Shown here in pieces: positions 14,864 through 22,793 of a DNA stretch of 64,000 bases. The position numbers and the translations under genes are program-made. This DNA is from an uncultured Oscillospiraceae bacterium. Lineage in GTDB: Bacteria; Bacillota; Clostridia; Oscillospirales; Oscillospiraceae. Numbering within the stretch: the stretch's first letter is position 1; each line of letters begins with the position of its first letter. The stretch spans positions 1 through 64,000 of the forward strand of contig CANRIW010000006.1 in NCBI GenBank assembly GCA_947630785.1. The letters run 5' to 3'. Under the pieces are notes generated by a model. The model was not told the origin of the DNA. It saw nothing but the letters and a program-made list of their open reading frames with translations, and searched no databases.

Positions 14864-16339
14864 TTACAAAATAATGCAGATGAGCCCGCCGGAGCCCTCG
14901 TTGATGATTCGCTGAAGGGTATCCCGCAGTTTCTCCCTGGCGTCCTCCGGCATCCGCTTCAGCTTGCCGTTCAGATCCTCCCCCACCAGTTCGTGGAAGG
15001 AGCGGCCGAAGATGTTGGAGTCCCAAATCTTTCCAGTATCCCCCTCGAACTGCCGGAGCAGGTAGTCCACCATCTCCTCCGACTGCTTTTCGGTGCCCAT
15101 GATGGGGGACATCTCCGTCTTGATGTCCGCCCGCAGCATGTGGATGGACGGGGCGGAGGCCCGCAGGCGGACGCCGTACTTTCCACCCTGCTTGACGATC
15201 TCCGGCTCCTCCAGGGTCATCTCCTCCGGGTCGGGCATGACGATGCCGTAGCCGGTGGCCTCCATCTGGGCCAAAGCGCCCTCCACCTTCTGGTACTTCT
15301 TCTTCATGGCGGCCATCTGGGTGAGCTGGTCGATGAGGTCGCCGTCGTCTTTGATATCCAGCCCGCACCGCTCGGACACAGTGGAATAGAACAGGCTCCG
15401 GGGCAGGTCCAGCTCCACCGTCACCACGCCGCTGCCCATGTCCATCCGGGTCAGGGACGCGGAGCCGATCTCCTCCCGGACGGCCATGGCCTGGACCGCC
15501 TTCTCTGCGTCCCGCAGGCGCTCCAGCCCCTCCGTCTCCTCCCGGAGCATGGCGTACAGCCCGCTCTTGATGGGGTGGTCCATGGGCAGCACATCCACCC
15601 AGGGGGGCAGGAACACGTCCATCTCCTTCATGGGAAACTCGTGGAGCACCCCCCGGATGATGTCGGTCACCGCCCCCTCGTCCAGAGTCAGGCAGTTGAC
15701 GGCGAGACAGGTCACATCATACCGCTCAGCGATGTCCGCCTGGAGGGTCTGGGCCCGCTCCCCATAGGGCTGGGCGGAGTTCAGCAGCACCAGAAAGGGC
15801 TTCCCCAGGCTCTTCAACTCGGTGATGACACGCTCCTCCGCCTCCAGGTAGTCCTCCCGGGGGATGTCGGTGACCGAGCCGTCGGTGGTGACCACGATGC
15901 CGATGGTGGAGTGGTCGGCGATGACTTTCTCGGTGCCATACTCCGCCGCCTGCCCCATGGGGATCTCGTGGTCGAACCAGGGGGTGTGGACCATCCGTGG
16001 CAGCTCCCCGTCCATCTGGCCCAGCGCGCCGGGGACCATGTACCCCACGCAGTCGATGAGCCGGACGGAGAACACCCCGCCGTCCTCCATGGCCATCTCC
16101 ACCGCGTCCTCGGGGACGAATTTGGGTTCGGCGGTCATCACCACCCGTCCGGAACCGCTCTGGGGCAGTTCGTCCCGGGCCCGGTCCCGGACGTACTCGT
16201 TTTCGATGCGGGGCAGCACCATGGTCTCCATGAACCGCTTGATAAAGGTGGACTTGCCCGTGCGGACCGGCCCCACCACGCCGATATAGATGTCGCCTTG
16301 GGTGCGCTGGGCGATATCCTCATACAGTTTTGTTTCCAA
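14864..16339 (-). CDS. spoIVA: Spore coat morphogenetic ATPase SpoIVA
   Basis: SpoIVA polymerises in an ATP-dependent way on the mother-cell face of the forespore and anchors the coat. The protein begins (TTG start) METKLYEDIAQRTQGDIYIG and has the Walker A motif GPVRTGKS at 23-30, followed by IKRFMETMVLPRI, then VRLIDCVGYMVPGA and TTDGSVTDIPREDY in the GTPase-like domain. The TTG is chosen because AAGGAGGG lies 7 bases upstream and it yields 491 residues, matching the 492 of Bacillus; longer frames have no support. A sigma-E promoter is readable upstream and sipL lies next to it. Confidence 0.97.
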   Translation of the reverse strand: METKLYEDIAQRTQGDIYIGVVGPVRTGKSTFIKRFMETMVLPRIENEYVRDRARDELPQSGSGRVVMTAEPKFVPEDAVEMAMEDGGVFSVRLIDCVGYMVPGALGQMDGELPRMVHTPWFDHEIPMGQAAEYGTEKVIADHSTIGIVVTTDGSVTDIPREDYLEAEERVITELKSLGKPFLVLLNSAQPYGERAQTLQADIAERYDVTCLAVNCLTLDEGAVTDIIRGVLHEFPMKEMDVFLPPWVDVLPMDHPIKSGLYAMLREETEGLERLRDAEKAVQAMAVREEIGSASLTRMDMGSGVVTVELDLPRSLFYSTVSERCGLDIKDDGDLIDQLTQMAAMKKKYQKVEGALAQMEATGYGIVMPDPEEMTLEEPEIVKQGGKYGVRLRASAPSIHMLRADIKTEMSPIMGTEKQSEEMVDYLLRQFEGDTGKIWDSNIFGRSFHELVGEDLNGKLKRMPEDAREKLRDTLQRIINEGSGGLICIIL

Positions 16340-16370
16340 GTGATTACCCTCCTTGCCCGTACTTGTTCCA

Positions 16371-16399
16371 TATGTATGGGGATAAGCCCTCAAATATGA
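16371..16399 (-). promoter_or_regulatory. Sigma-E promoter of spoIVA
   Basis: Minus strand TCATATT (16399-16393), 14 bp, CATACATA (16378-16371), close to the sigma-E consensus KMATATT-N13-15-CATAYNNT; about 30 bp upstream of the TTG start and inside the sipL-spoIVA gap. Confidence 0.7.
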
Positions 16400-16439
16400 C
16401 AGAAGGGCGGCGCGGATGATCCGCGCCGCCCTTTCCGCG

Positions 16440-17939
16440 CTATCTTCCGGCGGGGATGAGCAGGAGGACGCCCTCGGCCCCCTCCTGGCCGGCCAGGCCG
16501 TTGACGGCCTGGATATCCGCCATGGCGGAGCCGCAGGCTTTCGCCACATCCCACAGGGTCTCCCTCTCTCCCATGCGGCGGATGACCACCGAGGGCCTCC
16601 GGACATCCGCGGGGGCCGTTCCCTCCCGCAGTCCGGACACCGCCCATATCTGCTCCGCGCCTGTCACACAGGAAACAAACTCCACCTCACACCGCACCTC
16701 GATACCGCCGGTGACGGGAACCGCCATGAGTTCCCCCGCCATCCCGCACCGGCAGACGCACTCCGCCCCCTTTGGCAGTTCTACCCGGCCGGCTACGGGG
16801 ATCGTCACCGGCTCGGCGCAGAGCGCGTCGTCCTCGCTGAGATAGAGCACCGTGGCCTCCACCTGCGCGGTGTACTCCACACCGCCTTCGACAGGGGTGC
16901 TGAGCACCGAGGAGACCGCCGCGGAGCAGTCCAGCACCTGCCTGGCGGAGACGCCGGACTCACACAGTTTCCGGCCCATCTCCCGGCGGGCGGTCCGCTC
17001 AGACAGGGTGCAAAGGGTCACAGGGGCGCGCTCCGCCTCCACGCACGTTCCCAGGCCAAAGGCGTCCTCCAGCACGGTCACCGGCTGACAGGTCCACATC
17101 GCCGCCTGGACCAGCGCCTCCACGCTGATCTCCAGTTCCCCTCCGGTCAGCCGGCAGTCGGCGGACTTGAGCGTCGTGACCACCTCCGGTTCGGCATCCT
17201 CGGGCACCTCGCCCATATCGATGATCTGAGAATACGGGAGCTGGAACCGGGCTGAAGCGATCTGCTCACCGCTCAAATAGAGGGCGGTAAGCTCCAGCTC
17301 CCCCTTCAGCACCAGCTTTTTCCCGATGAACTTGGCGTCTGACGCGCCGAGCTCCACTCTGGTGCTCAGCAGTTCCTCCATCTCCGGCTTGGAGGCCGGG
17401 GCGCGGAGCACATCGGAAAAGGTAAAGGTCTTCTCCCGCACCTCCGGGATACGCCAGAGTTTCCGGGGCGCAAGCCGCTTTTCCAGCGCGGGCCCGGCAG
17501 CGTCGGCGGCGATCTCCTGAGTCTCCTCCTCATAGGCGGACGCCCACACAGACAGCTGACACCGGATCAGCAGCTTCCGGGGGTTCAGGGTCCGGGCGTC
17601 GGCGGAGGAAAGGGTGACCTCCACGGCCATGGGGCATCGGTCACGGAGCCGCGGATCGTCCCTGGAGCACTGGAAGGGCACGGACACCTCCAAAGCTCTG
17701 GGGATATTCTCTCCTTCAGGGATGTACAGCACGGTGACCTGGGCAGCGCCGGTGAGGCGGAGCATCCCGTCCCCCGCCTCCCGATCCTTCAGGCAGGCCC
17801 TGCCCCAGGCGCCAACGATCCGCGACACGTCGGGCAGGGCGTCGGGCACGATGCTCTCCAGGGTCTCCTCCTGGGTAAAGGCGGTATGATAGCTGGGGCG
17901 GTAGCCCCCCAGGGTGACCTGCTGCAATTCCATATCCAT
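16440..17939 (-). CDS. sipL: SpoIVA-interacting protein SipL-like (DUF3794 repeats and LysM)
   Basis: The 499-residue protein has three DUF3794/SPOCS-type beta-rich segments (around residues 40-145, 170-290 and 310-425; recurrent patterns such as VTVLYIPEGENIP, LTALYLSGEQIAS and ATVLYLSEDDALC) and a C-terminal LysM-like domain (VVIRRMGERETLWDVAKACG to VLLLIPAGR). This is the architecture of clostridial SipL, which binds SpoIVA and attaches the coat. The neighbours are spoIVA downstream and spoVM upstream, which supports the call. GAGGAGTGG precedes the ATG at 17939. It has its own sigma-E-type promoter. Confidence 0.88.
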   Translation of the reverse strand: MDMELQQVTLGGYRPSYHTAFTQEETLESIVPDALPDVSRIVGAWGRACLKDREAGDGMLRLTGAAQVTVLYIPEGENIPRALEVSVPFQCSRDDPRLRDRCPMAVEVTLSSADARTLNPRKLLIRCQLSVWASAYEEETQEIAADAAGPALEKRLAPRKLWRIPEVREKTFTFSDVLRAPASKPEMEELLSTRVELGASDAKFIGKKLVLKGELELTALYLSGEQIASARFQLPYSQIIDMGEVPEDAEPEVVTTLKSADCRLTGGELEISVEALVQAAMWTCQPVTVLEDAFGLGTCVEAERAPVTLCTLSERTARREMGRKLCESGVSARQVLDCSAAVSSVLSTPVEGGVEYTAQVEATVLYLSEDDALCAEPVTIPVAGRVELPKGAECVCRCGMAGELMAVPVTGGIEVRCEVEFVSCVTGAEQIWAVSGLREGTAPADVRRPSVVIRRMGERETLWDVAKACGSAMADIQAVNGLAGQEGAEGVLLLIPAGR

Positions 17940-17973
17940 AAGCTGTCCACTCCTCGTACAGATTTCTATGAGA

Positions 17974-18002
17974 ACTATATGAGAGGGCGCGGCCGGATAT
18001 GA
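17974..18002 (-). promoter_or_regulatory. Sigma-E promoter of sipL
   Basis: Minus strand TCATATC (18002-17996), 14 bp, CATATAGT (17981-17974), matching the sigma-E -10 CATAYNNT exactly; 34 bp upstream of the ATG. Its spacing is identical to that of the spoIVA promoter. Confidence 0.72.
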
Positions 18003-18011
18003 CTTGGCCCG

Positions 18012-18089
18012 TTATTCCCCGTCCATGTGGAACAGCCTGCGCAGCAGCCCGCAGATCATCTTCGGGAATCTCACCACTACGATCCGCAT
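18012..18089 (-). CDS. spoVM: Stage V sporulation protein M (25 aa)
   Basis: A 25-residue amphipathic peptide, MRIVVVRFPKMICGLLRRLF plus HMDGE. SpoVM is a 26-residue helix in Bacillus that senses forespore membrane curvature and recruits SpoIVA; Pro9, which is important there, is conserved here as RFP with Pro at position 9, and the hydrophobic-basic helix pattern matches. AAAGGGGG lies 8 bases before the ATG. Position supports the call: downstream of prpC-prkC-rsgA, as in Bacillus, and directly upstream of sipL-spoIVA, its functional partners. The open frame reaches further upstream into rsgA but has no other start signal. Confidence 0.88.
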   Translation of the reverse strand: MRIVVVRFPKMICGLLRRLFHMDGE

Positions 18090-18093
18090 GAAA

Positions 18094-18143
18094 ACAGCCC
18101 CCTTTCTCAACGCTTTAGTACAGCATATGAGAAAGAGGGCTGT
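18094..18143 (-). terminator. rsgA operon terminator overlapping spoVM start signals
   Basis: On the minus strand a 16-bp stem ACAGCCCTCTTTCTCA/TGAGAAAGGGGGCTGT (one G-T wobble) with an 18-base loop is followed by TTTTC, 8 bp past the rsgA stop. The loop edge holds the spoVM -10 element, and the 3' arm contains the spoVM Shine-Dalgarno AAAGGGGG. Confidence 0.7.
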
Positions 18144-18150
18144 CCAGTGA
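18122..18150 (-). promoter_or_regulatory. Probable sigma-E promoter of spoVM
   Basis: Minus strand CATATGCT (18129-18122) fits CATAYNNT exactly; 14 bp upstream, TCACTGG (18150-18144) is a weak -35 that keeps only the TCA start. Confidence 0.5.
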
Positions 18151-19032
18151 TTATTTTTTTGTCTCCCAGGGTTTGATCTCTCCGGCTTGCTCATAGAGGC
18201 GGACATAGCTTCTGTGACGGGTGGGGGCGATCTCGCCGGCCCTGACGGCCTCCAGGACAGCGCACCCCTTTTCCCTCACATGGGCACAGCCCTGGAACCG
18301 GCATCGGTCCGGCCAGGGCCTAAACTCCCGGAAGGCGGCGGCCAGCTCTTCCTTGGGGATGGACTCCGCCTGATCCACGTCAAAGGAGGAAAATCCCGGC
18401 GTGTCGGCCACCAGCCCGTCCCCCACGGGGAACAGCTCCACATGGCGGGTGGTGTGGCGGCCCCGGCCCAGCTTTTCGCTGATCTCACCCGTCCGCAGGG
18501 CGAACCCCGGCTGGATGGCGTTGAGGATGCTGGACTTGCCCACGCCGGTATTCCCTGTAAAGGCGGATACCTTTTCGGCAAGGACGGCGGCAAGCTCCGG
18601 GATGCCCTCGCCGGTCTCCGCGCTGACCTTCAGGGTGGTGAACCCGGCCCTTCGATACAGCTCCGCCAACTCATCCGCCTGGGCCAGATCCCATTTGTTG
18701 AAGCAGATGACCGGCTCACAGCCCTTCCACTCCGCCACCGCCGCCATGCGGTCGATGAGGAACGGGTCGGTCACCGGGACGGCGGCGGAGGCCACGATCA
18801 CCAGCTGGTCGATGTTGGCCACCATGGGCCGCTGGAACTGGTTTTTGCGGGGCAGGATGGCGTCCACCATGCCGGTACCGTCCTCCAGCGCGGTGATCTC
18901 CACCTGATCCCCTGCCAGGGGGGTGATCTTCTGATGGCGGAGCTTTCCCCGCCCCCGGCAGGGGACGGGCTCCCCCGCCCCGGTGTTTACGTAATAGAAG
19001 CCGCTGAGCGCCTTGACGATCCTTCCCGTCAT
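18151..19032 (-). CDS. rsgA: Ribosome small-subunit-dependent GTPase RsgA
   Basis: RsgA (CpgA/YjeQ) is a circularly permuted GTPase that checks late 30S maturation. The 293-residue protein has an N-terminal OB fold, G4 FNKWD (111-115), the P-loop GNTGVGKS (160-167), LGRGRHTTRHVELF and G3 DTPGFSSF, then the C-terminal zinc knuckle with Cys and His in CRFQGCAHVREKGC. The ATG starts one base after the prkC stop, so translation is coupled to the kinase gene; RsgA/CpgA is a known PrkC substrate in Bacillus. It is the last gene of the cdaA-rsgA run. Confidence 0.96.
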   Translation of the reverse strand: MTGRIVKALSGFYYVNTGAGEPVPCRGRGKLRHQKITPLAGDQVEITALEDGTGMVDAILPRKNQFQRPMVANIDQLVIVASAAVPVTDPFLIDRMAAVAEWKGCEPVICFNKWDLAQADELAELYRRAGFTTLKVSAETGEGIPELAAVLAEKVSAFTGNTGVGKSSILNAIQPGFALRTGEISEKLGRGRHTTRHVELFPVGDGLVADTPGFSSFDVDQAESIPKEELAAAFREFRPWPDRCRFQGCAHVREKGCAVLEAVRAGEIAPTRHRSYVRLYEQAGEIKPWETKK

Positions 19033-19033
19033 G

Positions 19034-21001
19034 TCACTGTCCTTCCCCGTTCACGGGGGGCTGTTCGCTGGGCGGCGCCTCAGTGACGGGAGGGGCCTCG
19101 GTGGGAGGCTGCTCCTGACTGGGCTGGGGCTCGTCGGTCGGTTCGTCACTGGGTTCCGCCGTGGGTTCGACCGTGGGTGTGGGGGTCGGAGTCGGCGTGG
19201 GGGTAGGAGTGGGCTCCGGCGTGGGAGTGGGCGTCGGGGTAGGTTCCGGCCCGGTGGACACCCACAGGACGATCCCGTCTCCCTTATACGCCTGTTCGCC
19301 CGGCTGGATGCTCTGCCAGGACACTATTCCGGCCGCGTATTCATTGCTGGCGTACTGTTTTACCTCGGTGACCACCAGCCCCATATCCCTGATCTGGCGT
19401 TCGGCCTCCGAAAGGCTCATGCCCACCCATGGAATCACCGAAACGGGGATGCGCTCGGGGCCGTCGCTGACCACCAGAGTGACGGTCTGGCCCTCCTCCA
19501 GAACGGCCCCCTCCTCGGGATCAGAGGAGATCACATAGTCCTGGGTGATATCCCCGGAATTGTCCCGCTGGATCCGCACCTCCAGGCCCATATCCCGGAG
19601 GGTCTGCTCGGCGCGGCGGTACTCCTGGTTGATCACATAGGGCATCTTCAGCTCGTCCTCACCGCTGCTGACATTCACCCGGATGGTTCGGTTGCTCTCC
19701 CGGACAGTCTCCCCGGCCTCCGGGGACTGGTTGCATATCTGGCCCGCCTCATAATCCTTGCTGGATGTCTCAGAGCCCACCTGAAGGGTAAATCCATCCA
19801 GAATAGTCGGGTCGTTCTCAAGCTCCTCCAGAGTATGTCCGAGCAGATCAGGAACGGTGTACTCAGCGGGCGTCGAGGGGGAGATCATCGGCTTGATGAG
19901 CACGTTCCACACAAATACCCCCATACCTACGATGAAGATGATGATGGCTGCCACCGCGACAACGGGGGCGATGGAGGCGATCCGGCTGCCATCCTCCCCG
20001 CCGTCATAGTCGGGCTCTGACCCGGCCCGCCGGCCCTGATATCTGCTGTCCCGGACAGGGGCGGGCTCACGGGCCCGTGCCTGACGGGACGACGGCTCCT
20101 GGGCTGGGCCCATGATCACGGTGGGCTCGTCCACGACCTCCTCCTGCGTGGGAGCGGAAACCGTCATGCCCGGATTTTTGCGGAACTCCTTCAGGTCATC
20201 CAACATGGCCTCGGCGGAGGGATACCGCTGGCCCAGGTCATGGGCCATCGCCTTCAGGGTGATCCCCTCCAGCGCCGGGGGGATGTCCGGGTTCAGCTCG
20301 CCGGGGGGGATGGGGATGGAGCTGATGTGCTGGATGGCCACGTTCACCGGGTTGTCCCCTTCATAGGGGAGCCGTCCGGTGAGCATCTCATAGAGGACCA
20401 CGCCGGCGGAGTAGATGTCTGTCCGGCAGTCCACATGGCTGCCCCTGGCCTGCTCCGGAGAAATGTAGTGGACCGAGCCGATGGCCTCGGCGGTCATAGT
20501 ATGCTGGGCGGCGCTGGCGATGCGGGCGATGCCGAAATCGGTGACCTTCACGCTGCCGTCCCGCAAAATCAGCACGTTCTGGGGTTTGATGTCCCGGTGG
20601 ATGATGCCCCGGCTGTGGGCGTGGTCCAGCGCCCGCAGGATCTGGGTGATGAAGTGGACGGCCTCCCGCCAGTTCAGCGGGGTACCCCGCTTGCGCATAT
20701 ACTGCTTGAGGGTCATGCCGTCGATAAGCTCCATGACGATATAGTCCAGCCCGTCGGAGCGGCTCACATCGTATACAGAGACGATATTGGAGTGGGACAG
20801 CATGGCCACCGCCTGGGACTCGTCGTGGAAGCGGCGGCGGAAATCGGCGTCGCTGGCCAGCTCGGGTTTTAAGATCTTCACCGCAACCAGCCGGTTCAGC
20901 CGGTGGTCCCTGGCCTTGTAGACCACGGCCATGCCGCCGTTGCCGATGCGCTCCAATATCTCGTATCGGTTATCGAGCATTTTACCTATGTATTGATCCA
21001 T
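19034..21001 (-). CDS. prkC: PASTA-domain Ser/Thr protein kinase
   Basis: Membrane kinase sensing muropeptides or lipid II. The 655 residues contain a kinase domain (about 12-275) with GNGGMAVVYKA, Lys42, IIHRDIKPQN (Asp137) and DFG at 155-157, a juxtamembrane linker, one transmembrane segment (about 343-369), three extracellular PASTA repeats (about 380-447, 448-515, 516-586) and a 70-residue Pro/Thr/Glu tail. The ATG at 21001 has GGGGAGGATT 6-9 bases upstream; an ATG at 21019 that overlaps the prpC stop is the alternative. It is coupled to prpC and rsgA. Confidence 0.97.
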   Translation of the reverse strand: MDQYIGKMLDNRYEILERIGNGGMAVVYKARDHRLNRLVAVKILKPELASDADFRRRFHDESQAVAMLSHSNIVSVYDVSRSDGLDYIVMELIDGMTLKQYMRKRGTPLNWREAVHFITQILRALDHAHSRGIIHRDIKPQNVLILRDGSVKVTDFGIARIASAAQHTMTAEAIGSVHYISPEQARGSHVDCRTDIYSAGVVLYEMLTGRLPYEGDNPVNVAIQHISSIPIPPGELNPDIPPALEGITLKAMAHDLGQRYPSAEAMLDDLKEFRKNPGMTVSAPTQEEVVDEPTVIMGPAQEPSSRQARAREPAPVRDSRYQGRRAGSEPDYDGGEDGSRIASIAPVVAVAAIIIFIVGMGVFVWNVLIKPMISPSTPAEYTVPDLLGHTLEELENDPTILDGFTLQVGSETSSKDYEAGQICNQSPEAGETVRESNRTIRVNVSSGEDELKMPYVINQEYRRAEQTLRDMGLEVRIQRDNSGDITQDYVISSDPEEGAVLEEGQTVTLVVSDGPERIPVSVIPWVGMSLSEAERQIRDMGLVVTEVKQYASNEYAAGIVSWQSIQPGEQAYKGDGIVLWVSTGPEPTPTPTPTPEPTPTPTPTPTPTPTVEPTAEPSDEPTDEPQPSQEQPPTEAPPVTEAPPSEQPPVNGEGQ

Positions 21002-21018
21002 AGCGTAAATCCTCCCCA

Positions 21019-21756
21019 TCAAATCTCGGCCAGGACAACAGTGACGTTGTCGGGTGCCCCCCGCTCCAGCGTCATCTCCAGCAGGGACCTGGCGTACCGC
21101 TCCGGGTCCGCTTCGGCGGCGGACCGCTCCGCCAGCTCTCCGTCGTCCAGCACATTGGTGAGCCCGTCCGAGCACAGCAGCAGCCGGTCACCAGGGCAGG
21201 TCTCCAGCCGCAGGATGTCGCAGCCCACCTCGCTGTCCACCCCCACGGCCCGTGTGATCACATTTCGCCGGGGGTGGTGTCTGGCCTCCTCCGGGGTGAT
21301 CTCCCCCCGGTTCACCAGCACCTGCACATAGGAGTGATCAGTGGTCAGCTGGCGGGCCTCGCCGCCTCTGAGGAGATAGCACCGGCTGTCCCCCACATTG
21401 GCGATATACGCCTCGCCGGGCAGGACAAGCGCGCCTACCAGCGTGGTCCCCATGCCCTCGCAATCCGGATCGCGCTGCGCCGTATCGAACACACGCCTGT
21501 TGGCGGCCGCCGCCGCCCGGATCAGGACCAGCTCCCGCCCCTCAGAGTCGCGGGGCGCTCCGGCGGCGCAGAGCTTTTCCACCTCGGCGGAAAAAGCCTC
21601 CACCGCTATGGCACTGGCCACGCTGCCGCTCTGGGCGCCGCCCATGCCGTCGCACACCACAAGGACCGCCGTGTCATCCGTCAGCTGGCGAAAGGCGTAG
21701 CTGTCCTGATTGTCCCGGCGGACGCGGCCCACATCGGTCATACCGTACAGCTTCAT
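21019..21756 (-). CDS. prpC: PP2C-family protein phosphatase
   Basis: The antagonist of PrkC. A 245-residue PPM phosphatase with the metal-binding motifs MTDVGRVRRDNQDSY (N-terminal Asp), VVCDGMGGAQSG, YIANVGDSRCYLLR, TTDHSYVQ and the C-terminal LLCSDGLTNVL and GAPDNVTVVLAEI. The start overlaps the rlmN stop by 4 bp (ATGA). Gene order rlmN-prpC-prkC-rsgA is the standard Firmicute arrangement and sets kinase and phosphatase at matched levels. Confidence 0.97.
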   Translation of the reverse strand: MKLYGMTDVGRVRRDNQDSYAFRQLTDDTAVLVVCDGMGGAQSGSVASAIAVEAFSAEVEKLCAAGAPRDSEGRELVLIRAAAAANRRVFDTAQRDPDCEGMGTTLVGALVLPGEAYIANVGDSRCYLLRGGEARQLTTDHSYVQVLVNRGEITPEEARHHPRRNVITRAVGVDSEVGCDILRLETCPGDRLLLCSDGLTNVLDDGELAERSAAEADPERYARSLLEMTLERGAPDNVTVVLAEI

Positions 21757-22787
21757 TGTGACTCCCTTCCCGTCTCCATGTGCCGCCGGCGAAGCTGGCC
21801 GCAGGAGGCGTCGATATCGCTTCCCAGCTTCCGGCGCACCGTGGCGGTGACGCCCTGCCTCTCCAGCCTCTGCTGGAATTGCCGCACCCGCCGGCTGGGT
21901 TTCAGCGGGGACTCGGCAATATCGTTCAGCGGGATCAGATTCACGTGGGCAGGCTGGCCCTTCAAAAGGGCGGCCAGCCGGTCCGCCTGTTCGTCGCTGT
22001 CGTTCACTCCGTCGATCATGGCGTACTCGTAGGAGACGCGCCGCCCGGTGGTCTCAAAATACCGGCGGCAGGTCTCCATCAGCCTCTCCACCCCCACGGC
22101 GCGGTTCACAGGCATCAGCCGGGAGCGGGTCTCGTCTTCGGGGGCGTGGAGGGATACGCTGAGTGTCAATTGTAACCCAAGTGACGCCAGTTTGTCAATT
22201 CTATCGACAAGCCCGCAGGTGGACAGGGAGATGTGGCGCATGCCGATGTTCAGCCCGTCCGGGCGGTTGACCAGCTCCAGAAACCGCAGCACGTTGTCGA
22301 AGTTGTCCAGGGGTTCGCCGATGCCCATCATCACGATGTTGGACACCTTCTCCCCGCTGTCCTTCTGGGTGAAAATGATCTGGTCCAGAATCTCGCCGGC
22401 GGTCAGGTCCCGCACCTTGCCGCCCAGGGTGGAAGCGCAGAACACGCAGCCCATGTTGCACCCCGCCTGGCAGGACACGCACACAATATTCCCATGGTGA
22501 TAGCGCATCAAAACCGTCTCCACGCAGTTGCCGTCCCAGAGCCGCCAGAGGTACTTGACGGTGCCGTCGATTCTGGACACCTGTTTGCGCTCGATCTGTG
22601 GGGCGAACAGGCGGCACTCCCCCGCCAGCCGCTCCCGCAGATCCTTGGGGAGGTTGGTCATCTCGTCGAAGGACGCCACGCCCTGGCTGAGCCAGGAGAA
22701 CACCTGCTTTGCCCGGAAGGCGGGCTGACCCAACTCCTTGAAATAAGCGGCCAGTTCCTCCGGGGTCATGGATTTCAGATCGGTCAA
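21753..22787 (-). CDS. rlmN: 23S rRNA (adenine-2503-C2) methyltransferase RlmN
   Basis: Radical-SAM enzyme that methylates A2503 of 23S rRNA and A37 of some tRNAs. The 344-residue protein has the [4Fe-4S]-binding CNMGCVFCAS motif, MMGIGEPLDN, SLSTCGLVDRI, LSLHAPEDETRS-like VSLHAPED, and the C-terminal GSDIDASCGQL, in which the Cys is the expected methyl-carrying/resolving residue. The start lies 6 bp after the rsmB stop, within the large leftward operon. Confidence 0.96.
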   Translation of the reverse strand: MTDLKSMTPEELAAYFKELGQPAFRAKQVFSWLSQGVASFDEMTNLPKDLRERLAGECRLFAPQIERKQVSRIDGTVKYLWRLWDGNCVETVLMRYHHGNIVCVSCQAGCNMGCVFCASTLGGKVRDLTAGEILDQIIFTQKDSGEKVSNIVMMGIGEPLDNFDNVLRFLELVNRPDGLNIGMRHISLSTCGLVDRIDKLASLGLQLTLSVSLHAPEDETRSRLMPVNRAVGVERLMETCRRYFETTGRRVSYEYAMIDGVNDSDEQADRLAALLKGQPAHVNLIPLNDIAESPLKPSRRVRQFQQRLERQGVTATVRRKLGSDIDASCGQLRRRHMETGRESQ

Positions 22788-22793
22788 AGAGGC

